Numbered from the stretch's first letter, positions 1-7,788 are shown. The stretch is DNA of 33,237 bases from Rhodospirillaceae bacterium (GCA_009840595.1 VXNK01000012.1:1-33237), one strand, 5' to 3'. Program-made: numbers and translations. The notes: generated by a model not told the origin, from the sequence alone.

Positions 1-2
1 AC

Positions 3-890
3 CGGACACCGGCCTCCCCCCTTGGATCGTCGCAGAATTTTCCGGCCGCGGCGGCGCTGTTCCTGTTCGCCATGTTCTGCTTCATCGGCATGGACGCGGT
101 CGCGAAATGGCTGACCGGGCAGATCGACCTCGTCATGATCGTCTGGGGCCGCTACGCCGCCCAGACCCTGCTGCTTGCGCTGATCTTCAGCCGGTCCTTC
201 GCGCGCCGCCTGCGCACGCGGCATGTCGGGCTCCAGACCACCCGTTCGCTGCTGCTGCTGGCCGCGACCTTTTTCTTTTTCGCCGGGCTCGAGGCGCTGC
301 CCCTCAGCGAGACCACGGCGATTTTCTTCGTGGCGCCGCTCATCGTCGTGGCGCTCGCCGGCCCCCTGCTCGGCGAGCCGATCGGCCTGTTCCGCTGGAC
401 GGCGGTCGCCGTCGGCTTCGGCGGGATGCTGATCATCCAGCAGCCCGGCGCGGCGACGTTCCAGTGGGCCTCGCTGCTGCCCTTCGCGGCAGCGACCTGC
501 TACGCGCTCCAGCAGATCGCGACCCGCAAGGTCACGGCCGGCGACGCTGCGACGACCACGCTCATTTTTACGGCGCTTGCCGGAACGATTATCGTCTGCT
601 GCATCGTCCCCTTCTTCTGGGAGACGCCGGACTGGCGCCAGGCGCTGGCCATGCTCGCGATGGGGGCGATCGGCGGGATCGGCCATTTCGCCATGATCCT
701 GGCGCTTGCCCGGGCGCCGGCCTCGGCGCTGGCGCCGTTCGACTATTCCTCGCTGATCTGGGCGGCGCTCCTCGGCGTCCTAATCTTCGACGAAATCCTG
801 CCGCCGACGACGCTCACCGGCGCCGCCATCATCGCCGGCGCCGGCCTGTTCGTCATCTGGCGCGAGCGGCAGGCGCGGCGGCGGGGTTAG
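3..890 (+). CDS. EamA/DMT family membrane transporter (5' end outside window)
   Basis: Integral membrane protein of the drug/metabolite transporter superfamily, probably an exporter of small metabolites; the substrate cannot be told. The frame is open to the left edge, and the residues before the first internal Met (position 72) are already hydrophobic (AAAALFLFAM) and form part of the first membrane helix, so the true start lies upstream of the window. About ten hydrophobic segments are visible, arranged as two EamA repeats. The first repeat contains the GLEALPLSETTAIFF region, typical of helices 3 and 4 in this family. The second ends with DYSSLIWAALLGVLIFDE followed by an ATLTGAAIIAGAGLFV-like last helix (TLTGAAIIAGAGLFVIWRER). 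The basic C-terminus (RERQARRRG) would be cytoplasmic. It converges with the LysR gene, 70 bp away. Family call is secure, substrate unknown. Confidence 0.88.
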   Translation, partial: RTPASPLGSSQNFPAAAALFLFAMFCFIGMDAVAKWLTGQIDLVMIVWGRYAAQTLLLALIFSRSFARRLRTRHVGLQTTRSLLLLAATFFFFAGLEALPLSETTAIFFVAPLIVVALAGPLLGEPIGLFRWTAVAVGFGGMLIIQQPGAATFQWASLLPFAAATCYALQQIATRKVTAGDAATTTLIFTALAGTIIVCCIVPFFWETPDWRQALAMLAMGAIGGIGHFAMILALARAPASALAPFDYSSLIWAALLGVLIFDEILPPTTLTGAAIIAGAGLFVIWRERQARRRG

Positions 891-960
891 CCGGACCGGC
901 AGGGCAACGGGGCGTTCGGCCAGCCGAAGTGCGGCGGCGGCAAAGATTTGGCTGCAAGCG

Positions 961-1950
961 TCAAGATTGGGTCGCGGCGTCCCATTCGACGCCGGTCGAG
1001 AAGATGTCGCCGCGGACCTCGACCTTATCCCGCAGGCTGCCTGGCGGATCGGTCGCGCCGCCACCCGGCATCGCGGCAATCTCCTCCCGCATCCAGTCGC
1101 GGAAGGCCCGGAGGCGCGGGTCCTCCCCGCTGCCAGGTGGATAAACGAGGTAGTAGCCGGCCGTTGACGGCATATGGACGTCGAAGGGCTCGATCAGCCG
1201 CCCGGCCGCCAGGTCCCGAGCCAGGATCTGCCGGTCGGCGATGACCATGCCGATATGGTTCAGCGCGGCTTCCAGGGCGACGGGCACGGATTCAAAGACC
1301 GGACCCGCCGCCGGATCGACCCCCTCGACGCCGGCGGCGAGCAGCCACATGCGCCAGTCGTCGGGCCGGTTCTCGACGTGGATGCGGACGCGGCGAGCGA
1401 CATCGGCCGGCGCGTTCAGCGGCGGGCCGTCGGCGGCAACCTCGGGCGTGCAGACCGCCGTGGCGTCCAGCGCCATCAGCCATTCGGCCTCCAGCCCCGG
1501 CCAGTCGCCGCGCCCGTAGCGCACCGCCAGGTCGAGATCGCCGGTGCGGAAATCGTGGACGTCCGAGGTGGTGACGAAGCGCAACTCGATTTCCGGATGG
1601 CGCTTCTGGAACCGGGCCAGACGCGGCAACAGCCAGCGCAACGCAAAAGCCGGCGAAAGGGTCATCGCCAACGGCCCGTCGGCGCGATCCGCCGACAGCC
1701 GCCGGGTTGCCGAGCGCAGGACCGCCAGGGCGTCGGCCACCGAAACCGCATAGCGGGCGCCTTCCGGCGTCAGCAGGACGCGCCGGTGCGCGCGGTCGAA
1801 CAACCGCACCCGGAGCACATCCTCGAGCGTGCGGATCCGGTGGCTGACCGCCGAAGGCGTCAGGTTCAGCTCGGCCGCCGCCGCGTTGAAGCTGCCGTGC
1901 CGGGCGGCGGCTTCGAACACGCGCAAGGCATCGAGAGGCGGCAGGTTCAT
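961..1950 (-). CDS. LysR family transcriptional regulator, GcvA-like
   Basis: A 329-residue regulator. The N-terminal winged helix-turn-helix (about residues 3-62) reads LPPLDALRVFEAAARHGSFN, then AAAELNLTPSAVSHRIRTLE, and is followed by the LFDRAHRRVLLTPEGARY stretch typical of GcvA-type members. The rest is the periplasmic-binding-protein-like effector domain, with the RFQKRHPEIELRFVTT and DLDLAVRYGRGDWPGL segments usual in this subgroup. The ATG at 1950 is preceded closely by a palindrome containing a minus-strand TATAAA (1980-1985) that could be its -10 box, so autorepression is likely. The gene is divergent from the 86-residue protein at 2101, its most probable target. The inducer cannot be inferred; GcvA itself controls glycine cleavage, but close relatives regulate many other genes. 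Confidence 0.92.
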   Translation of the reverse strand: MNLPPLDALRVFEAAARHGSFNAAAAELNLTPSAVSHRIRTLEDVLRVRLFDRAHRRVLLTPEGARYAVSVADALAVLRSATRRLSADRADGPLAMTLSPAFALRWLLPRLARFQKRHPEIELRFVTTSDVHDFRTGDLDLAVRYGRGDWPGLEAEWLMALDATAVCTPEVAADGPPLNAPADVARRVRIHVENRPDDWRMWLLAAGVEGVDPAAGPVFESVPVALEAALNHIGMVIADRQILARDLAAGRLIEPFDVHMPSTAGYYLVYPPGSGEDPRLRAFRDWMREEIAAMPGGGATDPPGSLRDKVEVRGDIFSTGVEWDAATQS

Positions 1951-1953
1951 AAG

Positions 1954-1990
1954 CTCACTTTAGATGAATATTTCTAATCTTTATAGTGAG
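1954..1990. promoter_or_regulatory. Nested palindrome in the divergent LysR / small-protein promoter region
   Basis: This AT-rich stretch in a GC-rich region carries two nested inverted repeats: CTCACT (1954-1959) with AGTGAG (1985-1990), and inside it TTAGA (1960-1964) with TCTAA (1973-1977) around an 8-base spacer. A TATAAA on the minus strand (1980-1985) would be the -10 box of the LysR gene. Position and symmetry fit a LysR-type operator with autoregulation. That is inference; no binding data exist. Confidence 0.55.
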
Positions 1991-2100
1991 AAACGATCCT
2001 TTGCGAAATGTAAGATTACTCCTCACACTGACGTCTATCAAAAGTCGCACGTTTGATTGCGGCAGTCAGATGAGACAATTCTAATCGAGGAGGCACTGCG

Positions 2101-2361
2101 ATGTCGACCTTTACCAACAATCTTTCCCAACGGCCCGACTGGCCCGCGACAAGCCGGATGGGCATCGACGACCGGACCCCGGACCTGAGGCGCACTGCCG
2201 ACGGTGTCATCGACTACGATTTCTACCTGCGGCGCGCCCACCGCATCCGGGCCGACGCGGCGCGTGGTTTCCTCCGGCGGGCCGGATCGGCGTTGCGCAG
2301 CGCGTTCGGCCGGGCCGGAAACCGCTGGACGCCGGACTTCAGGCTGCTCTCAAGCCACTGA
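2101..2361 (+). CDS. Small hypothetical protein, 86 residues
   Basis: Not recognised with certainty. The start is well supported by an AGGAGG ribosome binding site 6 bases before the ATG (sequence gaggaggcactgcg). The N-terminal half is polar. The centre holds YDFYLRRAHRIRADAARGFL, a basic amphipathic helix followed by an Arg-rich stretch (RRAGSALRSAFGRAGNR). This resembles short basic proteins of the DUF1127/RSP_7527 kind found in alphaproteobacteria, often beside LysR genes, but that comparison is from memory and weak. No signal peptide or membrane segment is visible. It is transcribed divergently from the GcvA-like regulator and is followed at 2473-2501 by a strong terminator hairpin, so it appears to be its own transcription unit with a 110-base 3' untranslated region. 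RBS, terminator and divergent operator together argue for a real gene. Confidence 0.7.
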   Translation: MSTFTNNLSQRPDWPATSRMGIDDRTPDLRRTADGVIDYDFYLRRAHRIRADAARGFLRRAGSALRSAFGRAGNRWTPDFRLLSSH

Positions 2362-2472
2362 ACGCCGACAGGAGACCGGCCGCTTCCCGATCGCGCCGGG
2401 CCGGGCCGGTTCTTTCCCGGCGCGGCATGCGGTCCCGCCGATTGCGGCGCGGACCGCCCCCGGAGTATCAAG

Positions 2473-2501
2473 GCGCCACAGCCAGCCGGCTGTGGCGCTT
2501 T
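2473..2501 (+). terminator. Rho-independent terminator of the small-protein gene
   Basis: A perfect 11-bp stem, GCGCCACAGCC (2473-2483) with GGCTGTGGCGC (2488-2498), has a 4-base loop and is followed by TTTCCC. The T-tract is short. It lies 110 bases after the stop of the 86-residue gene and 25 bases before the ATG of the thioesterase gene at 2526, so it separates the two units and argues against any thioesterase start upstream of 2526. Confidence 0.75.
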
Positions 2502-2525
2502 CCCTCCGGCAAGTTCGCACCCGCA

Positions 2526-3557
2526 ATGCCCGACGCTTCGCTGAACATCGGCAATGCCCGCACCCTGCGCTGGACCGACCCCGGCGTCCTCGCCTTCCAC
2601 CGCCAGCGGCTCGGCGGCCTGGACTTCTTCCGGGAGATGGCGCGCGGCGGGATTCCCGCGGTGCCGGTTTATTCGGTGCTGGACATGCGGCTGACCGACG
2701 TCGAGCGCGGTTATTGCCGATTCGAGTGCGATCCGGGGCCGCACATGGTCAATCCGGTCGGCGGCATTCATGGCGGCGTTTACGCGATCCTCGCCGATTC
2801 GGCTGCCGGAATCGCCGCCCAGTCCTGGATCGAAGAAGGTTTCGTCACCCGGACCGTGCGGCTCAATGTGGATTTCCTGCGCCCGTTGACCGCGGAATCC
2901 GGAACCGTCGTCTGCGAAGGCCGCACAGCCAAAGTCGGCCGGACGGTCCTCCTGTCCGACGCGACGATCGTCGATGGTCGGGGCCGCGATGTCGGCCGCG
3001 CCCAGGGCACCTTCATGGTCGTGCCGGCCGGCGGGTCCGGAAAGCCGGCCGCCGCGCCGCCGGCGGCCGCAGAGCGCGAATTTCTCGTCGAATGGGGCGA
3101 TACCGACACGATCCGCCGGGCGTCGGCCGGCCGGACCGGTTTCGAGGTGATGTCCATGATCGCCGACGGGCGCCTTCCGGCGGCGCCGATCGCGCAGACG
3201 CTCGGCTTCCGCCTCGACTCGGTTGGCGACGGCGCCGCGGCATTCCTCTGCGATCCGGCCGAGCGCCAGTACAACCCGCTGGGGATCGTCCATGGCGGCG
3301 TGCCGGCCACGCTGATCGACAGCGCTGCGGGCTGCGCCGTGCATACGAAACTGCCGGCCGGCTACAGCTTCTCGACCGTCAGCCTGACCTGCGAGTTTTT
3401 CCGCGCCATCGCGCTCGATACCGGGCCCGTGCGCTGCGAAGGCCGCGTCGTGAAGCATGGAAGGCAAGTGTCCGTCGCCGACGCGGATGTGGTCGACCGT
3501 GACGGCAGGGTCCTGGTGCGCGGCACCGCAACCTGCCTCGCCCATCCGTTGCGATGA
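2526..3557 (+). CDS. Tandem hotdog-fold (PaaI-type) thioesterase, two domains
   Basis: A 343-residue protein made of two hotdog thioesterase domains fused head to tail. Each has the PaaI-family signature: NPVGGIHGGVYAILADSAAG with His82 in the first, and YNPLGIVHGGVPATLIDSAAG-like residues with His256 in the second. Each is followed by a strand such as VRLNVDFLRPLTA or VSLTCEFFRAIAL. PaaI proteins hydrolyse acyl-CoA thioesters, usually aromatic ones, and normally act as dimers or tetramers of single domains, so a fused pair could form the dimer in one chain. The start at 2526 is preferred over the upstream in-frame ATG at 2427, because the latter would place the terminator hairpin inside the gene and add an Arg/Pro-rich segment unlike the family. 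No clear Shine-Dalgarno is seen. The stop overlaps the next gene's start (ATGA at 3554). Confidence 0.85.
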   Translation: MPDASLNIGNARTLRWTDPGVLAFHRQRLGGLDFFREMARGGIPAVPVYSVLDMRLTDVERGYCRFECDPGPHMVNPVGGIHGGVYAILADSAAGIAAQSWIEEGFVTRTVRLNVDFLRPLTAESGTVVCEGRTAKVGRTVLLSDATIVDGRGRDVGRAQGTFMVVPAGGSGKPAAAPPAAAEREFLVEWGDTDTIRRASAGRTGFEVMSMIADGRLPAAPIAQTLGFRLDSVGDGAAAFLCDPAERQYNPLGIVHGGVPATLIDSAAGCAVHTKLPAGYSFSTVSLTCEFFRAIALDTGPVRCEGRVVKHGRQVSVADADVVDRDGRVLVRGTATCLAHPLR

Positions 3558-4612
3558 GCCGCTACCGCATCGCGGTCATTCCCGGCGACGGCATCGGCCG
3601 GGAAGTCGTGCCCGAGGGCATCCGCGTGCTGGAGGCAGCCGGCGCCCGGTTCGGCATCGACTGGGACTGGACCGAGTTCGACTGGGGCTGCGAACGCTAC
3701 GCCAGGACCGGCCGGCTGATGCCGGAGGACGGGCTCGACCGGCTCGCCGGCTTCGACGCCATTTTCCTCGGCGCGGTCGGCTTCCCCGGCGTGCCCGACC
3801 ATGTCTCGCTCTGGGGTCTGCTGATCCCGATCCGCCGGCGCTTCGAGCAATATGTCAACCTGCGCCCGGTGCGCCTGCTGGAGGGCCTGCCCTGCCCGCT
3901 CGCCGGGCGCCGGCCGGGCGATATCGACTATCTGATCGTGCGCGAGAACTGCGAGGGCGAATATTCCGAGATCGGCGGCCGGCTGCACCAGGGCACCGAC
4001 GCCGAACTGGCGACGCAGCAGACGGTGTTCACCCGGCGCGGCACCGACCGGATCATGCGCTACGCCTTCGAGCTCGCGCGCAGCCGGCCGCGCCGGCATC
4101 TGACCTCAGCGACCAAGTCCAACGGCATCATCCACACCATGCCCTATTGGGACGAGCGCTTCGCCGCCATCGCCGCCGACTATCCGGACGTGACGACGGA
4201 CCGGTTCCATATCGATATCCTGGCGGCGCATTTCGTGCGCAATCCGGACTGGTTCGACGTCGTCGTCGGCTCCAACCTGTTCGGCGATATTCTTTCCGAC
4301 CTCGGCCCCGCCACCACCGGCACCATCGCCATCGCGCCTTCCGGCAACATCAATCCGGAGCGCGAGCATCCTTCCATGTTCGAGCCGGTCCACGGCTCGG
4401 CCCCGGACATCGCCGGCCAGGGCATCGCCAACCCGGTCGGCCAGATCTGGTCCGGCGCCATGATGCTCGACCACCTTGGCGAGCCCGAAGCCGCGGCGGC
4501 GGTCGTATCGGCGTTCGGGGCCGTGCTGGCCGAAGGCGCGCTCCTGACTCCGGATATGGGCGGCACGGCGCGCTGCGCCGATCTGGGCAAGGCGATCGCA
4601 GAACGCCTGTAG
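3554..4612 (+). CDS. Tartrate dehydrogenase / D-malate dehydrogenase-type beta-decarboxylating dehydrogenase
   Basis: A 352-residue member of the isocitrate/isopropylmalate dehydrogenase superfamily, closest by eye to tartrate dehydrogenase (TtuC) and D-malate dehydrogenase. These oxidise 2-hydroxy acids with NAD+ and a divalent metal, some with decarboxylation. Visible landmarks are IPGDGIGREVVPEG at the N-terminus, NLRPVRLLEG, VRENCEGEYSEIGGR with the catalytic Tyr137, Lys188 in SATKSNGI, and metal ligands Asp221, Asp245 and Asp249 in DILAAHFVRN and NLFGDILSDL. The C-terminal part holds MFEPVHGSAPDIAGQGIANP. Active-site residues are complete and the length is normal. It is translationally coupled to the thioesterase through ATGA. 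Exact substrate (tartrate, D-malate or isopropylmalate) is not settled by sequence; isopropylmalate is less likely given the tartrate-type spacing and the absence of leu genes nearby. Confidence 0.88.
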   Translation: MSRYRIAVIPGDGIGREVVPEGIRVLEAAGARFGIDWDWTEFDWGCERYARTGRLMPEDGLDRLAGFDAIFLGAVGFPGVPDHVSLWGLLIPIRRRFEQYVNLRPVRLLEGLPCPLAGRRPGDIDYLIVRENCEGEYSEIGGRLHQGTDAELATQQTVFTRRGTDRIMRYAFELARSRPRRHLTSATKSNGIIHTMPYWDERFAAIAADYPDVTTDRFHIDILAAHFVRNPDWFDVVVGSNLFGDILSDLGPATTGTIAIAPSGNINPEREHPSMFEPVHGSAPDIAGQGIANPVGQIWSGAMMLDHLGEPEAAAAVVSAFGAVLAEGALLTPDMGGTARCADLGKAIAERL

Positions 4613-4621
4613 CGGTCGGCC

Positions 4622-5410
4622 CTAACGCTTCGCGACGATGAAAAGGCGCCTGAAGGGAAACAGCGTCCGGCCGTCGGGCCCGGGCGGATAGGCGGCGGCG
4701 ATGCGGGCACGGTAGGCCGCCTCGAAGCCGGCGCGCCAGTCGCCGATCAGCGAATCCAGCATCGGTTTGAGCCAGGTGCCCTTGGTCCACTCGGCGACCG
4801 GGTTTTCGCCTTCGAGGAGCTGGAAATAGGTCGTCTCCCACAGGTCGAGTTCCGAAACGGTCGGCGCGAGCAGCCGGTGGTAGGAGGCCGGCTCGCCCAC
4901 CGGCGCCGGCTTGAGCAGCGGTTCCAGCACGTCGATCCACGGCCCGTCGTGCGCGGCCTCGGCCATCGCGGTATGCGACGGCTCGGTGAAATTGCGCGGC
5001 ATCTGCACGGCCAGCACGCCGCCGGGAGCGAGGTGGCCGGCCAGCTTCGGAAACAGGGCCTCGTGATCCGGCAGCCAATGCAGCGCCGCGTTGGAGTAGA
5101 TCAGATGCTGCGGCCGGTCCGGCGCCCAGGCTGCGATGTCGGCCCGGCGCCAGCGCATGCCCGGCAGGGATTCCGCCGCCTTCGCAAGCATGGCGGCCGA
5201 GCCGTCGATCCCGGTGACGGCGGCCTCCGGCCAGCGCCGGGCGAGCCAGCGGGTGACGTTGCCGGCGCCGCAGCCGAGGTCGGTCACCGTCTCCGGCCGC
5301 TCCAGGTCGATCCGGTTCAGCAAGTCGAGCGCCGGGCGCAGCCGGTGACCGGCGAAACGCAGATACTGCGCCGGATCCCATGCGCCCGTCCGTTCAACCG
5401 CCTCCGCCAT
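4622..5410 (-). CDS. tam: Trans-aconitate 2-methyltransferase
   Basis: A SAM-dependent methyltransferase of 262 residues that resembles E. coli Tam along its whole length. Tam methylates trans-aconitate, a spontaneous by-product of citric acid cycle cis-aconitate that inhibits aconitase. Shared landmarks are WDPAQYLRFAGHRLRPALDL at the N-terminus, the SAM-binding loop VTDLGCGAGNVTRWLARRWP, then VTGIDGSAAMLAKA, SNAALHWLPDHEALFPKL, GGVLAVQMPRNFTEPSH and the C-terminal LFPFRRLFIVAKR. The ATG at 5410 has GAAGGG just upstream and gives an N-terminus aligned with Tam. A GTG at 5449 in the same frame would add 13 Gly/Lys-rich residues and is less likely. It converges on the tartrate dehydrogenase gene with only 9 bp between stops. 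Both genes concern C4-C6 hydroxy or unsaturated acids, but a functional link is not shown. Confidence 0.9.
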   Translation of the reverse strand: MAEAVERTGAWDPAQYLRFAGHRLRPALDLLNRIDLERPETVTDLGCGAGNVTRWLARRWPEAAVTGIDGSAAMLAKAAESLPGMRWRRADIAAWAPDRPQHLIYSNAALHWLPDHEALFPKLAGHLAPGGVLAVQMPRNFTEPSHTAMAEAAHDGPWIDVLEPLLKPAPVGEPASYHRLLAPTVSELDLWETTYFQLLEGENPVAEWTKGTWLKPMLDSLIGDWRAGFEAAYRARIAAAYPPGPDGRTLFPFRRLFIVAKR

Positions 5411-5712
5411 ACCCTTCTTGCCGCCGCCGGCACCGCTGACGCGATCCACCCTACTACACCAAGGTCGAGGTGACGCCCCTCATCGATCATCCGTTGCTGC
5501 CGCAATTCTGCGCCCCGCGCCCGGATCGACTGGTGGCGCAACAGGCGAGGTTGCCGGATGTGTTGTCCGGTATGCCGTTTTGCCGCCGATGAGCATGTCG
5601 GAGCATCATAATGTCCGATCGCGGCCTCGGTGTATTGTATCGGTTTCGCCGCCGGGGCCGCGAGCCGGGCGAAGCTTTCCGGTTTCACCCCTTGCTGCAG
5701 GAGGAAAATCCC
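5411..5712. other. Intergenic region between divergent tam and NmrA-type genes
   Basis: About 300 bases without a supported gene. It must carry the promoters of two divergent genes, but no convincing -35/-10 pair was found. A short direct repeat GAGCAT occurs at 5591-5596 and 5601-5606. The plus-strand frame of the next gene is open here, but the strong ribosome binding site just before 5713 argues against using it. Confidence 0.4.
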
Positions 5713-6603
5713 GTGAGCCGTACCTCCAGACCCCGGATTCTTGTTCTCGGCGCGACCGGCAAGGTCGGCGGCGCCGTCCTGCGCCATCTGGCGGGGCGCG
5801 ACGGCATCGTCGTGCGCGCCGCCTGCCGGACCGAGGACGCGCGGAACAGGCTGCAGGGCGTCGCGCAGGAATGCGTCCGCTTCGATTTCGATGCGCCCGG
5901 GAGCTACGGCAGCGCGCTGGACGGAGTCGACCGGCTGTTCCTTCTCACCGGCTACAGCGTCGACATGCTGCACCACAGCAAGTTTCTGATCGACCGCGCC
6001 GCCGAAGCGGGCGTGACCCATGTCGTGCATCTGGGCACCCATGCGCCGGACGACACCGCGTTCAGGCACCATGCCTGGCATCAGCTGGTCGAGCGCTACA
6101 TCGAGTGGCGGGGCCTCGGTTTCACCCATCTGCGGCCCGGCATGTTCATGGTCAACATCCTCGATTATGCGCGGGCCAACAGGGACCGGCCCGGCGTTCT
6201 GGTGCACTACACCGGCGAAGCCCGCGTCGCGTGGGTCGATGTCGACGATATCGGCGCGGCGGCGGCCCGGATACTCGGCGCGCCCCAGGACCATCGCGGC
6301 CGGACCTATTTCCTCGATTCCGAAGCGATTTCGATGTCAGAGGTCGCCGCCATCTTGCAGGCCGAGACCGGCCAGGACTGGCGGTTCGAGCATCGCGACG
6401 CGGCCGAACTGACGCCGCGCCTGCTGGCCGCCGGACGCGAAGCGACCTATGCCAGCTCCGGGGTGGCGTATTTCCAGGCCGTCGCCGCCGGACATGCGCC
6501 GGATGCGGACAGGACGCACGGCACGCTCGAGCGGCTGATCGGCCGCGCACCGACCCGCTGGGCCGATTTCGCCAAGCGCCACCGCGCCGAGTTCCTTCGC
6601 TGA
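5713..6603 (+). CDS. NmrA-like atypical short-chain dehydrogenase / NAD(P)-binding protein
   Basis: A 296-residue single-domain Rossmann protein of the NmrA/HSCARG branch of atypical SDRs. The dinucleotide loop is RILVLGATGKVGG (Gly13-Gly19). LDGVDRLFLLTGYSVDMLHH, AEAGVTHVVHLGTHAP and FTHLRPGMFMVNIL are typical later strands and loops. There is no SDR YxxxK catalytic pair, so it may be a redox sensor or a quinone/azo reductase-like enzyme, as known for this branch. The GTG at 5713 is chosen because CAGGAGG lies 7-8 bases before it; an ATG at 5611 would add 34 basic residues ahead of the Rossmann strand. It stands as a single gene and converges with the esterase gene at 6663. Regulation and substrate are not evident. 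Confidence 0.82.
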   Translation: MSRTSRPRILVLGATGKVGGAVLRHLAGRDGIVVRAACRTEDARNRLQGVAQECVRFDFDAPGSYGSALDGVDRLFLLTGYSVDMLHHSKFLIDRAAEAGVTHVVHLGTHAPDDTAFRHHAWHQLVERYIEWRGLGFTHLRPGMFMVNILDYARANRDRPGVLVHYTGEARVAWVDVDDIGAAAARILGAPQDHRGRTYFLDSEAISMSEVAAILQAETGQDWRFEHRDAAELTPRLLAAGREATYASSGVAYFQAVAAGHAPDADRTHGTLERLIGRAPTRWADFAKRHRAEFLR

Positions 6604-6662
6604 CGGAACCGGCGCAGACGCACACCTGTCGGCAAGCGGTTCACAAGAGAACCGACCGCTTC

Positions 6663-7577
6663 TCAGGATCTCGCGCCGGCGAACGCGGGCTGCCGCCGCA
6701 GGAAATCGCCGATCCGGTCGAGGGCGTCGCGCGCTTCCGGAACGGCCGGGGCAAACCGGTGCCAGACATGCGGCATCTCCGGCCACACTTCGAGCCGGAT
6801 ATCGAGGTTGCAGGCACGGGCCCGTTCCGCCAGCAGCACGCTGTCGCCTTTCACATAGTCGGCCTCGCCGGTCTGAACGAGCAGCGGCGGCAGGCCGGCG
6901 AGATCGGCATGGACCGGCGACGCCCATTCATGGCGCGGATCTCCGGGCGGCGGCACATAGAGCCGCGCCGCATCGCGCATCCGGCCGTAGGTTCGCAGGA
7001 ATTCCGACGACGATTCGTCAAGGTCGAGCATGGCCGAGATCAGCGCGCCGGCATCGGGCATCGGCGCCGATTCGCTGCGGGCGCGCAACATCACGGCCAT
7101 CGCAAGCGCGCCGCCGGACGAGTCGCCTGCGGTTACGACGCTCCGTGCGGGCGAGGCTCCGCCCGGTCCGTTGCGCCGCGCCCAGCGATACGCGGCATAA
7201 GCGTCGTCGACCGCCGCCGGAAACGGATGTTCCGGCGCGCGCCGGTAGTCGACGAACAGCACCGGCGCGGCGCTCGCTTCCGCCAGCCAGGCGCAGATGG
7301 TGCAGTGGGTTTCCCAGCGGCCGGTGATGTAGCCGCCGCCGTGAAAATACACGACCCTGCGCGCCGCCGCGCCGTTTCGCGGGATCGCCCATTTGGCCCC
7401 GACGCCGCCGGCATCCACGTCGCGGAACGTCATCCCCTCGGGATACACCGGTTCGGCCTCCAGTTCGGCGGCGCGCGCCGCCGCGACCGAGAACCGGTCG
7501 TCGCGCATCCCCGCTTCCTGGCGCTTTCGCTTCAGCCGCTCCATCGCGGCGGAGAGTTCGGGTGAAACCATCTGCAT
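6663..7577 (-). CDS. Alpha/beta hydrolase, hormone-sensitive-lipase (HSL) type esterase
   Basis: A 304-residue carboxylesterase of bacterial HSL family IV. HGGGY (79-83) is the oxyanion-hole motif, Ser153 in GDSSGG the nucleophile, Asp240 in the GEADYV segment the acid and His270 in MPHVWH the base, so the triad is complete. VDYRRAPEHPFPAAVDD is also diagnostic of the family. Such enzymes are cytoplasmic and hydrolyse short-chain esters or lactones. The start ATG at 7577 has GGGGAG a few bases upstream. It is divergent from the MDR-ligase operon at 7789, so it may belong with the catabolic cluster, but the shared promoter-region motif sits over 100 bases from it and its membership is uncertain. 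Confidence 0.88.
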   Translation of the reverse strand: MQMVSPELSAAMERLKRKRQEAGMRDDRFSVAAARAAELEAEPVYPEGMTFRDVDAGGVGAKWAIPRNGAAARRVVYFHGGGYITGRWETHCTICAWLAEASAAPVLFVDYRRAPEHPFPAAVDDAYAAYRWARRNGPGGASPARSVVTAGDSSGGALAMAVMLRARSESAPMPDAGALISAMLDLDESSSEFLRTYGRMRDAARLYVPPPGDPRHEWASPVHADLAGLPPLLVQTGEADYVKGDSVLLAERARACNLDIRLEVWPEMPHVWHRFAPAVPEARDALDRIGDFLRRQPAFAGARS

Positions 7578-7682
7578 TGCTCCCCGGCCGGCACAGGCAT
7601 GTCGGCGGCGCGCCGTCGCGGTTCCCCGCCGCGTCCCGGCTGCAAATCAAGCGCGCAACGATCAGCCTTGCTCTAAATTTCA

Positions 7683-7716
7683 GTACAATTGCCAACATAC
7701 AGCCGGACTGTATACC
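7683..7716 (+). promoter_or_regulatory. Putative promoter and operator of the MDR-ligase-CMD operon
   Basis: The 19-base element GTACAATTGCCAACATACA (7683-7701) contains a possible -35 box TTGCCA (7689-7694), 16 bases from a possible -10 box TATACC (7711-7716). Overlapping them is a perfect inverted repeat ATACAG (7697-7702) / CTGTAT (7708-7713). The 19-base element matches the element at 12682-12700 at 15 of 19 positions and resembles one at 19800-19818 on the minus strand. A common regulator, for example one of the IclR proteins, is inferred. Confidence 0.5.
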
Positions 7717-7788
7717 CTGATCCCGACGAGCCAGACGCATCGGACCGAGCCGGACGACCATCCCGTGAGCAACTCCCTGCCAGCGACC

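Noticed and set aside
2427..2525. N-terminal extension of the thioesterase from ATG 2427
   Set aside because: It would run through the terminator hairpin at 2473-2498 and adds a non-conserved Arg/Pro stretch.
2223..3545. Minus-strand 440-codon frame opposite the thioesterase gene
   Set aside because: No family features, and the opposite strand has a clear double hotdog protein.
6634..6661. Inverted repeat AAGCGG / CCGCTT between two convergent genes, considered as a bidirectional terminator
   Set aside because: The stem is interrupted by a bulge and has no T-tract on either side.
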